The position numbers and the translations under genes were made by a program. The notes under the pieces are model-generated. The model worked only from the letters and a program-made list of their open reading frames with translations, had not been told where the DNA came from and did not search any database. A stretch of 64,000 nt of DNA from JABDMH01 sp965223025 (GTDB taxonomy: Bacteria; Bacteroidota; Bacteroidia; Chitinophagales; Saprospiraceae), in contig CBDCVP010000023.1 of the NCBI GenBank assembly GCA_965223025.1, positions 930,001-994,000 of the forward strand. Reading direction: 5' to 3'. Positions 57,116-64,000 of the stretch are shown here, in pieces. Positions within the stretch are counted from its first letter, which is position 1. Each line of letters starts with the position of its first letter.

Positions 57116-57937
57116 ATGCATCAGACTCTAGTTTCGACGTCAGTTTTATCGAGCCACTTGGAGCACGATTGGTTGGTCGTGGATTGCCGTTTTTCACTCG
57201 ACGATCCCAATCAGGGAGAAACTGCGTTTGGTGAAGCCCATATCCCCGGAAGTGTCTATGCACAACTCGACCGGGACCTTTCCGGACCCATCGTTCCAGG
57301 AATATCTGGACGACATCCACTTCCCGATCCGTCGGTGATTGCATCTTTGCTGAGGGTGTGGGGACTAGAAGTTGGCAAGCAGGTAGTGGCCTATGATCAG
57401 GGTCCTGGTGGAATGGCAGCAAGGTTATGGTGGTTACTTAACTGGATGGGACATAAAGACGTGGCCATTCTTGAAGGTGGTTGGGAGAAATGGTGTCTAG
57501 AGGGTCGGCCGACAACATCAGAGATCTCGACACCTGTGCCCTCAACCTCCCACTGGAAGGCAAATTCCGGCCTTATTTTGGATGCTAGCCAAGTGGATAA
57601 AGTTAGGAAGGATGCAAGTTGGGTTTTGATCGATTCCCGGGCTGCCTCACGCTACGCTGGTATAGAAGAGCCGATTGACCCGGTGGCAGGTCACATAGCA
57701 GGTGCAGTCAACAGGCCTTGGATGGACAACTTACAGATAGATGGTACCTGGAAGCCCGAGGATGTACTCATGGAGCAGTTTGTCGCACTCACGGGTGAAA
57801 AAGGGGATAAGCAAATCGCATTCTATTGTGGGTCAGGAGTTACTGCCTGCCATAACATCTTGGCATATAGACATGCTGGACTGGGAAGTAGCCTGCTCTA
57901 TCCAGGATCCTGGAGTGAGTGGTTGCATCGATACTAG
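57116..57937 (+). CDS. sseA: 3-Mercaptopyruvate sulfurtransferase (two rhodanese domains)
   Basis: A 273-residue tandem-rhodanese protein. The first domain is inactive by the usual pattern (VVDCRFSLDDPNQGETAF, AHIPGSVYAQLDRDLSG, VAYDQGPGGMAARLWWLL). The second (VLIDSRAASRYAGIEEPIDP, GHIAGAVNRPW) holds the active loop CGSGVTAC. CGSGVTA is the mercaptopyruvate sulfurtransferase form; thiosulfate sulfurtransferases carry CRKGVTA. ATG at 57116 is chosen over a TTG at 57110. Convergent with the amidohydrolase gene, 14 bases between stops. Confidence 0.9.
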   Translation: MHQTLVSTSVLSSHLEHDWLVVDCRFSLDDPNQGETAFGEAHIPGSVYAQLDRDLSGPIVPGISGRHPLPDPSVIASLLRVWGLEVGKQVVAYDQGPGGMAARLWWLLNWMGHKDVAILEGGWEKWCLEGRPTTSEISTPVPSTSHWKANSGLILDASQVDKVRKDASWVLIDSRAASRYAGIEEPIDPVAGHIAGAVNRPWMDNLQIDGTWKPEDVLMEQFVALTGEKGDKQIAFYCGSGVTACHNILAYRHAGLGSSLLYPGSWSEWLHRY

Positions 57938-57951
57938 CGACCAATCCTGGG

Positions 57952-59061
57952 TCATTCTTCAAATAAAGCCATATCTAAATTTAGGAGTTTGGCCGCATTT
58001 CGATAATAAATCTTCTTTAGTATCTCGTCGGGTAGATCTAAACCATACATCCTCCAGAAGGCATGATAGCGCTTATAATAAGGGAAGTATTCGTCGGCAG
58101 TTTCTAGCACCCTGAAGTAGGTATAATACTCTTTGGGATGGTAAGCGTCCTTTCCAAAAAGGATTCTGTCCTGATAAATGTCAAAGAACTCGGCTGCATT
58201 TCTCGGTTGCCTTCCCAATTCAGCAATGACAGCTCCAAACTCTACGTACATGTTAGGAAGTTCTTCAAGTAAGAGAGCTAGTGTCGCTAAGTCGTTGGCA
58301 TACCATCCGAAATGAGCGTTGATGAAGGTGGTCCCTGGATGCTTGCGAAAGATATCGTGTTGTTCGGCGATGATTTGCTCCCAAGGTGCAGGATTGTCGG
58401 GGCCACGCTTACGACCTGGACGTAGTTTTAGTTCTAGCCAGCGTTCATTAAGACTATCATGTGGTTGCCAAAATGAACTTGGATCTGCCGAGTGAATGAG
58501 CACGGGGATGCCCAGCTCACCACATTTCTCCCAAACCGGATCAATCCTGGGATCATTGATGGGGATGCGATTGCCGTCTCTGTCTTTGTGCGACATGCCC
58601 TGACTCTTGTAGATCTTGAGACCTTTGGCACCGTTGGCCACATCGAATGCCAATTGTTTGATAGTCTCCTCAGCCCAATCCTCCTCATCGATGCTCTGGA
58701 TGTTAATGTTGGTGAAGACCACCAGCCGGTCATTAAAGTCTTGCTTAGAAATGTTGTCGGTCATGGCCTTGAGAGCAGCACCACCCCGGCCGCTGAGATT
58801 GACCAGGACCTGCATATTGAGGGAGTCCATCTCAGAGACCAACTTGGAGAGATCGCCCTCGCCCAAACGCCACTGGTGGTTGTGGATGTCCACAAAGGGA
58901 TACTTGGCTCGGACCACATGGTTTTCGGGAACCACCAGTGTCGATGGTGGATCATAGGATTCGAAGTCGATGCGGATGTCCAGGGGTTTTCCGCGCTGAG
59001 CATCAAGATTTAGGCAAAGCCCAATCAGAAAGAAGATAAAGAGACAGAGTTTGCTATTCAT
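57952..59061 (-). CDS. Secreted amidohydrolase (amidohydrolase 2 family)
   Basis: A 369-residue protein with a signal peptide (LCLFIFFLIGLCLNLDAQ), so it acts outside the cytoplasm. The TIM-barrel metal site is recognisable: FVDIHNHQWRLGEGD (HxH), VLIHSADPSSFW, TTFINAHFGW and LFGKDAYHPKEYY (Asp). This is the amidohydrolase 2 pattern, which covers decarboxylases and lactonases. Substrate unknown. A good -7 box lies just upstream. Confidence 0.82.
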   Translation of the reverse strand: MNSKLCLFIFFLIGLCLNLDAQRGKPLDIRIDFESYDPPSTLVVPENHVVRAKYPFVDIHNHQWRLGEGDLSKLVSEMDSLNMQVLVNLSGRGGAALKAMTDNISKQDFNDRLVVFTNINIQSIDEEDWAEETIKQLAFDVANGAKGLKIYKSQGMSHKDRDGNRIPINDPRIDPVWEKCGELGIPVLIHSADPSSFWQPHDSLNERWLELKLRPGRKRGPDNPAPWEQIIAEQHDIFRKHPGTTFINAHFGWYANDLATLALLLEELPNMYVEFGAVIAELGRQPRNAAEFFDIYQDRILFGKDAYHPKEYYTYFRVLETADEYFPYYKRYHAFWRMYGLDLPDEILKKIYYRNAAKLLNLDMALFEE

Positions 59062-59092
59062 CGTAGGAAAACGGTATTTCGCAGAAAATAGT

Positions 59093-59100
59093 CAAAAATA
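59093..59100 (-). promoter_or_regulatory. Candidate -7 box of the amidohydrolase gene
   Basis: On the minus strand the sequence is TATTTTTG, a full TAnnTTTG match, 31 bases before the ATG at 59061. No -33 box at standard spacing. Confidence 0.45.
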
Positions 59101-59187
59101 GCTCGATTTTCCCAAGCCGGCAGGAATTACAAACTCAATTTTTTCCTTATCATTTCCAGCAGGCCACAGATAGCCGTAATCGACCAC

Positions 59188-59991
59188 ATGAATGCAATCA
59201 CTATGATCCTGAGAGGAATCCACGAATTTCTATTTTCCTTGCGAACATTTCTTTCTGTCCCGGGCTTTATCTCCAAACATCGTTTGTGGGTGGGATTTAC
59301 ATCGCACAAACTGGTGTTACTAGCCGTGGTGTGTCTGGGATTGATTGCTGGCTTTACTTTTCTTGAAGCTGTGACGCAGTGGTGGGCAAACTTGGAAATA
59401 CGAAAGCCCCTTGATGTCGGTATCCAAGCAGCCAATCTGCTGAATAATGTAGCCGTTTTTGGTTACGAGTCCTTTACCAAGGGAGCTTACAAGTATTTGA
59501 TACTCATTGTCATGGAACTGCTGATTTTTCATGCAGTACTCAAGACTAGCAAGATTCTGACGGGATTCGAAGAGCCGTTGACCACCAGGATTTTCGTCAA
59601 GGCCCAAATTAGGATGATCAAAGTCTCGATGTTTTCGTTTGGGATGGAATTGGTAGCCACCATATTGCTGTCGGTGGCACTTTCGCTGACCAACTTAGAA
59701 TTCTTGAAGGGAAGCTTGTCTTTTCTGATTGAGTGCTTTTTTCTCGGTTTTGCCTTGATTGACAACTACAATGAGATCAATCGATATGGCATCAAGGCTA
59801 GTTTCAAAAGCACATTGAGGTATCCCGGAGCAGCCATTGCGGTGGGAATGGTTATGTACGTGCTCATTTTGATCCCGTTAGTCGGACCAGTCTTAGGATC
59901 CTTGATATGCGCTATTGCCGCCACCATCATCATGCATGAATTGAATGATGCCGATGCCAGGTTAATGATGGATCAACCAGCACACAATTAA
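59188..59991 (+). CDS. Integral membrane protein of unknown function
   Basis: A 267-residue protein with about five to six hydrophobic helices (LVLLAVVCLGLIAGFTFLEA, YLILIVMELLIFHAVL, SFLIECFFLGFALIDNYNEI, AIAVGMVMYVLILIPLVGPV, GSLICAIAATIIM). The layout resembles EI24/CysZ-like membrane proteins (helix, FLGFALIDNYNEINRYG, then VGPVLGS), but I would not name it. It starts 126 bases from the divergent amidohydrolase and ends 29 bases before the MDR oxidoreductase gene, so those two may share a transcript. Confidence 0.7.
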   Translation: MNAITMILRGIHEFLFSLRTFLSVPGFISKHRLWVGFTSHKLVLLAVVCLGLIAGFTFLEAVTQWWANLEIRKPLDVGIQAANLLNNVAVFGYESFTKGAYKYLILIVMELLIFHAVLKTSKILTGFEEPLTTRIFVKAQIRMIKVSMFSFGMELVATILLSVALSLTNLEFLKGSLSFLIECFFLGFALIDNYNEINRYGIKASFKSTLRYPGAAIAVGMVMYVLILIPLVGPVLGSLICAIAATIIMHELNDADARLMMDQPAHN

Positions 59992-60020
59992 CAGTATCTT
60001 AGGCCAGCAGTACAGATTCG

Positions 60021-61052
60021 ATGAGTGATCAAGCAGTGCAAAGAAAGGTCTACCAGTTAAAGGCGGGCAAAATTAGTAATTTGAGGATGGTTTCAGATCG
60101 GCTTGCACCTCCCCAACCAAATGAGGTTCAGGTTGATGTAGCCGCCTTTGGTCTGAACTTTGCCGATCTCTTCGCGATATGGGGTTTGTACAGTGCAACT
60201 CCTAAAGGGATGTTTACACCAGGCTTGGAATATGCTGGCACCATCACAAAAGTTGGCAGCGATGTGAAGGGAGTGTCCATAGGTGATCGAGTCATGGGCA
60301 TCACAAAATTTGGTGGATATACCGACAGGCTCAACATCGACTACCGATACGTAGTCACCTTGCCGATGGACTGGACCATGCAAGAAGGTGCCGCCTACTT
60401 AGTGCAAGTCTTGACTGCTTACTACGCATTGGTCAGTTTGGGAAACCTGCAGGCTGGGCAGAATGTGCTCATCCATAGTGGAGCAGGAGGGGTTGGCATT
60501 TTTGCTAATCGCATCGCCAAGAATATGGGTGCTTTCACCATTGGTACTACGGCATCAGCTGCAAAGTTGCCTTTGATGAGCAAGGAGGGATATGATCGCA
60601 CTTTGGTTCGGTCTAATGAGTTTACCCAAGATGTCTTACAGGCACTGGAAGGCAAACCTCTCCACCTGATTATGGAGTGCATTGGCGGCAGAGTCCTGCG
60701 AAAAGGACTTAACCTTTTGTCGGCGGAAGGCAGAATGATCGTGTATGGTTCAGCTCATTTTGCTTCCTCGGGAGATCGGCCAAATTACCTACGATTGATG
60801 TGGAACTATCTACTCAGACCCAAAATTGACCCATTGGAATTGCCCAGATACAACCGCTCAGTGATGGGTTTTAATCTGATCTGGTTATATGATGAAGTCG
60901 AAAAGATGCACACCATTTTGAATGCCTTGACACATTTTGATTTGGGCAAGCCCCATATCGGCCAGGAATTCGAAATGAATGAGCTCACATCCGCCTTGCG
61001 CCTTTTTCAATCGGGGAGAACAACTGGCAAAGTAGTATTGACTACTGGATAA
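60021..61052 (+). CDS. Zinc-independent MDR oxidoreductase, quinone reductase/VAT-1 type
   Basis: A 343-residue medium-chain dehydrogenase of the quinone oxidoreductase branch. Seen: AFGLNFADLFAIWGLY, TPGLEYAGTITKVGSDVKG, GDRVMGITKFGGYTDRL, the NADPH fold VLIHSGAGGVGIFANRIAKN, and LHLIMECIGGRVLRKGLNLL. The C-terminal insert (NYLRLMWNYLLRPKIDPLEL, GFNLIWLYDE) is that of VAT-1-like members. No zinc-binding Cys cluster. It probably reduces quinones or enones using NADPH; actual substrate unknown. Confidence 0.86.
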   Translation: MSDQAVQRKVYQLKAGKISNLRMVSDRLAPPQPNEVQVDVAAFGLNFADLFAIWGLYSATPKGMFTPGLEYAGTITKVGSDVKGVSIGDRVMGITKFGGYTDRLNIDYRYVVTLPMDWTMQEGAAYLVQVLTAYYALVSLGNLQAGQNVLIHSGAGGVGIFANRIAKNMGAFTIGTTASAAKLPLMSKEGYDRTLVRSNEFTQDVLQALEGKPLHLIMECIGGRVLRKGLNLLSAEGRMIVYGSAHFASSGDRPNYLRLMWNYLLRPKIDPLELPRYNRSVMGFNLIWLYDEVEKMHTILNALTHFDLGKPHIGQEFEMNELTSALRLFQSGRTTGKVVLTTG

Positions 61053-61335
61053 TGGAGTCTCGTGACGACAAGCTGCGCAAATAAATGAATGTTTTCCTTG
61101 GTCACCATTTTCATCTCCTCAAATAGCGGAGGCCCCGACAGGGTATAGCACGGTTTTCGCAAAACATCAATCAAATCTTAAACCACCTATTTTGTGAAGA
61201 TGGTCCCATTATTAGTGCGTTTAGTTGAGTTGATATTTAGTCAGAATCCTGGGAAATGGAAACCCTGACATCTTCGCATTAAGAAAAATCCATATTTGTT
61301 AATAATTGGCAAGCAATTTGCTGTAAAATCATATT

Positions 61336-62664
61336 ATGGAAAATCATTATATGATACAGAAATGCCTTACTGCAGAGGATCTGATAAGAAGTGGTAGGAT
61401 TTCTGTCCTGATTATGCTGCTCAGTCTGATTGGACTGTGGGGTACACTGGATGCACAGCCATGTGCCGACGCAGCGCAAGAGTTCTCTTGGAGAAAGACG
61501 AATTGGACACAGGGTCAAAAGGAGGGTCATTTTTATGTGCCTTGGGGTAGTAAGGATGACTCCGTGGCTGCGTCGGTTCATGTCTCCACTGCATCGGAAG
61601 GGACTTTTCATGCTTTTGGAGTCAGTACACCATATATAGATGGAAAAGCGGCCTGGTATTTTGGTAAGGAAGACGATCTCGGAGTCATTTTTGATCCAGC
61701 CCCTGGTCAAGGTCATTCAGTTGTGATCGCAACCCTTTCTTTTGAAAAGCCAGTGACATGCCTTTCCTTTGAAATCTCTGACATCGATGCATCGGGACCG
61801 CGTAAGGATAGTGTCTTTGTTTATGCCAACGCAAAGGGTGGATCACCTGCGATGACTGCTCTGTCGGCGGAGCATACCATGGTTATTGATGGAGGTTCTG
61901 CTGTAGCAAGTGGATATCCTTCCGGACCATCTCGCAGTGGCTCATCTCTACAGAACCAGGATGCAGGGTCAATCCTGGTAGATTTTGGACAAACGGTGAT
62001 AGAGTCTGTAACGGTGAGGTATATGGAGGCATCGGGGAAAGGTGATCCCGGGGGACGAGGCATTGGTCTCTTTGGCAACCTGACTTTGAGTGAGGCAGAG
62101 CTCGAACCAATGCAGCTGATAGATTTCGCCATCGATCGATCTGAGACCTGCGAACCTATCGTTAGATGGTCTACCTTGAGAGAACTGGATCTAGACCAGT
62201 ATACGGTCGACTACAGCTATGACGGATATAATTATTCGGAGGCTTTGCGAATCAACGCACGCAACGCATATACCGATACCAATTTTTATGAAGTGCTATT
62301 ACCTAGGAAGCTTAATAATGACAATCACTTTCGGCTCCAGAGAAGAAGTCAAGATGGGACAGAGGAGATCTTACATGCACTTAGTATTTCGGGTGAGGAT
62401 TGCTTTAGTTTTTCATCGGTTAACATTTTCCCTAATCCCTCATCCAAGGATTACTTCTTAGTCGAAATCGGTACTAGTCGCAGGCATCAGACTCAGATAG
62501 CCATATTGGATCACGCTGGCAAGCAAGTATTTGCTACCAAGTACGAACTCAAGGTGGGAAGTAATTGGTTAAAGGTCAACTCCTTGTATTTTCCCCCTGG
62601 TGTATACCATGTCCGATTGGTGAGCGGTGATGAAATTGTCACACGCAAGGTGAGCATCATCTAG
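61336..62664 (+). CDS. Secreted T9SS cargo protein of unknown function
   Basis: A 442-residue protein with signal VLIMLLSLIGLWGTLDAQP and a complete type A sorting domain at the end (NIFPNPSSKDYFLVEI, IAILDHAGKQVFATKYE, YFPPGVYHVRLVSGDEIVTR). The middle is beta-rich, with a jelly-roll-like segment (LGVIFDPAPGQGHSVVIATL, CLSFEISDIDASGPRKDSVF) followed by a fibronectin-like part (PIVRWSTLRELDLDQYTVDY). No catalytic signature is apparent. The sorting domain shows that the host has a T9SS. It stands alone, with 283 bases before and 159 after. Confidence 0.85.
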   Translation: MENHYMIQKCLTAEDLIRSGRISVLIMLLSLIGLWGTLDAQPCADAAQEFSWRKTNWTQGQKEGHFYVPWGSKDDSVAASVHVSTASEGTFHAFGVSTPYIDGKAAWYFGKEDDLGVIFDPAPGQGHSVVIATLSFEKPVTCLSFEISDIDASGPRKDSVFVYANAKGGSPAMTALSAEHTMVIDGGSAVASGYPSGPSRSGSSLQNQDAGSILVDFGQTVIESVTVRYMEASGKGDPGGRGIGLFGNLTLSEAELEPMQLIDFAIDRSETCEPIVRWSTLRELDLDQYTVDYSYDGYNYSEALRINARNAYTDTNFYEVLLPRKLNNDNHFRLQRRSQDGTEEILHALSISGEDCFSFSSVNIFPNPSSKDYFLVEIGTSRRHQTQIAILDHAGKQVFATKYELKVGSNWLKVNSLYFPPGVYHVRLVSGDEIVTRKVSII

Positions 62665-62823
62665 GGAGTATATTCGACAGGTTAATAGGAGAAACCTAGA
62701 AACCGCAAATGAGAGAGCTGCACTTTCGTGAAGATGGATCATCTCTTCTGAGGATAGATTGCAATATCATCCGTGAAAAGCCAATCTTTTCTTACCTTTT
62801 TAGTGATAAAAAAATAGATTAGT

Positions 62824-63978
62824 ATGCTATCAAAAGAACCATTGAATATTGGTCTGATTGGCACTGGATTCATGGGAAGAGCCCACAGCAATGCATATAA
62901 GCGAATCGGTGACTTTTTTCCAGAGCTGCGGTATCGACCGGTCTTGAAGTCGGTGTGCGCTCGCTCGGCCAGCAAGGTAGAAGCATTTGCTCAGCAGTGG
63001 GGTTATGAATCCATAGAGACAGATTGGAGAGACTTGATATCTCGAAATGACGTCGATGCTATAGATATTAGCTCACCGAATGATACCCATGCTGAGATAG
63101 CCATTGCGGCAGCAGAGGCTGGAAAGATGGTACTATGTGAAAAGCCATTGGCCCGTACCGTATCTGAAGCCCAGCCGATGGTCCACGCGGTGGAGAAAGC
63201 GGGCGTCAAGAATACCGTATTTTACAATTACCGCCGGGTACCAGCCGTGACCTTAGCCAAGCAGGTTGTCGACAGTGGCAAGCTTGGTCAGATTTTCCAT
63301 TACCGTAGCAATTTTCTCCAAGATTGGACCATAAGTGCGGATCTTCCCCAAGGGGGAGAGGGTCTGTGGCGATTAGATGTCGATACAGCTGGATCTGGGG
63401 TCACGGGTGATCTACTAGCCCACTGCATCGATACAGCCATGTGGTTAAATGGCGGCATAAAGGACGTATCGGCGGTCACCGAGACATTTATTAAGGAACG
63501 TGTACATACCGATAGTGGAAAGATGACACCGGTTGGTATTGACGATGCTTGTATCTTTCATTGCCACTTCGATAATGGTTCCCTCGGTTTGTTTGAGGCT
63601 ACTCGTTATGCCAGGGGGCAGAAGGCATTATATACTTTTGAGATCAATGGAGAACACGCCAGTCTGAGGTGGGACCTGCAAGATCAAAACCGCTTGGAGT
63701 ATTTTGATCACAGGGATGACTCGATTGTGCGGGGTTGGCGATCTATTCATGTGTCAGATAGTGACCAACCATATATTGATCATTGGTGGATACCTGGTGT
63801 TTGTATCGGTTATGAGCACACCTTTGTTCATCACGTGGCCGATTTCCTAAAAAGCCTTGAAACCGGTGAACCCTGTTCGCCAACTTTTAAGGAGGCTCAG
63901 GAGACGCAGAAGGTTTGTGAGGCAGTATTGGCTTCGGCGGCATCAAAAAGTTGGAAAGAAACTGGGGTGGAGTGGTAG
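62824..63978 (+). CDS. Gfo/Idh/MocA family oxidoreductase
   Basis: A 384-residue NAD(P)-dependent sugar-type oxidoreductase. N-terminal Rossmann motif GLIGTGFMGRAHSNAYKRI, then DAIDISSPNDTHAEIAIAAA and CEKPLARTVSEAQ with the catalytic-region Lys, followed by the beta-sheet domain (FHYRSNFLQDWTISADLPQG, GSGVTGDLLAHCIDTAMWLN). It ends EVLASAASKSWKETG-like. The D-H-based active site (LLAHCIDTA) is conserved. Members oxidise or epimerise sugars, inositols or derivatives; this one resembles Bacteroidota enzymes near carbohydrate genes. The following bases to the window end show nothing. Confidence 0.88.
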   Translation: MLSKEPLNIGLIGTGFMGRAHSNAYKRIGDFFPELRYRPVLKSVCARSASKVEAFAQQWGYESIETDWRDLISRNDVDAIDISSPNDTHAEIAIAAAEAGKMVLCEKPLARTVSEAQPMVHAVEKAGVKNTVFYNYRRVPAVTLAKQVVDSGKLGQIFHYRSNFLQDWTISADLPQGGEGLWRLDVDTAGSGVTGDLLAHCIDTAMWLNGGIKDVSAVTETFIKERVHTDSGKMTPVGIDDACIFHCHFDNGSLGLFEATRYARGQKALYTFEINGEHASLRWDLQDQNRLEYFDHRDDSIVRGWRSIHVSDSDQPYIDHWWIPGVCIGYEHTFVHHVADFLKSLETGEPCSPTFKEAQETQKVCEAVLASAASKSWKETGVEW

Positions 63979-64000
63979 TACAGCGCAAGATGTTATTTTC

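Noticed and set aside
1..64000. CRISPR array, phage or defence island, rRNA or tRNA genes
   Set aside because: No regularly spaced repeats, cas, phage or restriction genes, or structural RNA were seen on either strand.

Overview
The window reads as chromosome of a free-living Bacteroidota. Evidence seen directly: two SusC/SusD pairs, a fused SecDF, a PorE-like OmpA lipoprotein, a type IX secretion (T9SS) C-terminal sorting domain, many lipoboxes, and promoter -7 boxes of the TAnnTTTG type. A Saprospiria/Lewinella-like member is my inference from overall gene style only.

Layout. (1) 1-12.4 kb, all on the minus strand: a YjhG-type sugar-acid dehydratase broken by an in-frame amber codon, an SRPBCC protein, a membrane-anchored AraC regulator, a small lipoprotein, a cytochrome b561, a small membrane protein, a class III adenylate cyclase broken by a -1 frameshift, and a large lipoprotein with two sets of seven FG-GAP repeats. 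The gaps here are long and hold decayed coding sequence, including two diverged copies of one remnant. (2) 12.7-41.8 kb, all plus strand: a secreted protein whose T9SS domain is frameshifted away, then a compact glycan-utilisation locus. It comprises DUF5004- and DUF4961-like lipoproteins, SusC1-SusD1-SusC2-SusD2 (translationally coupled), a long phosphomannose isomerase, a sugar MFS transporter, a GH92 mannosidase, mannonate dehydratase, a DUF4432 mutarotase-like protein, an SMP-30 lactonase, a heparinase II/III-like lyase, a DUF5060/DUF4038 protein, an SDR, a D-2-hydroxyacid dehydrogenase and a GH113-like enzyme. (3) 41.8-44 kb: a Kbp-type BON-LysM protein and a complete 1265-bp ISKra4-like insertion sequence with inverted repeats, an 8-bp target duplication and an A10 frameshift site. 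(4) 44-64 kb: housekeeping and miscellaneous genes: SecDF, PorE-like protein, cation/proton antiporter, FeoA-FeoB behind a perfect 16-bp palindrome, a GAF protein, homocysteine S-methyltransferase, mercaptopyruvate sulfurtransferase, an amidohydrolase, a membrane protein, an MDR oxidoreductase, a T9SS cargo protein and a Gfo/Idh/MocA oxidoreductase.

How the genes work together (inference). The locus joins mannose chemistry (GH92, GH113, phosphomannose isomerase) with uronate chemistry (polysaccharide-lyase fold, mannonate dehydratase, lactonase, 2-keto-3-deoxy-acid-type oxidoreductases). A uronic-acid-containing mannan such as a glucuronomannan is the simplest substrate. No sulfatase is present. 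Imported sugars would pass the outer membrane via the SusCD pairs and the inner membrane via the MFS porter, then reach fructose-6-phosphate and 2-keto-3-deoxygluconate.

Damage. Three genes carry single lesions or small indels near the end of otherwise excellent open frames (dehydratase, cyclase, sorting domain). They could be real decay or assembly errors; reads would decide.
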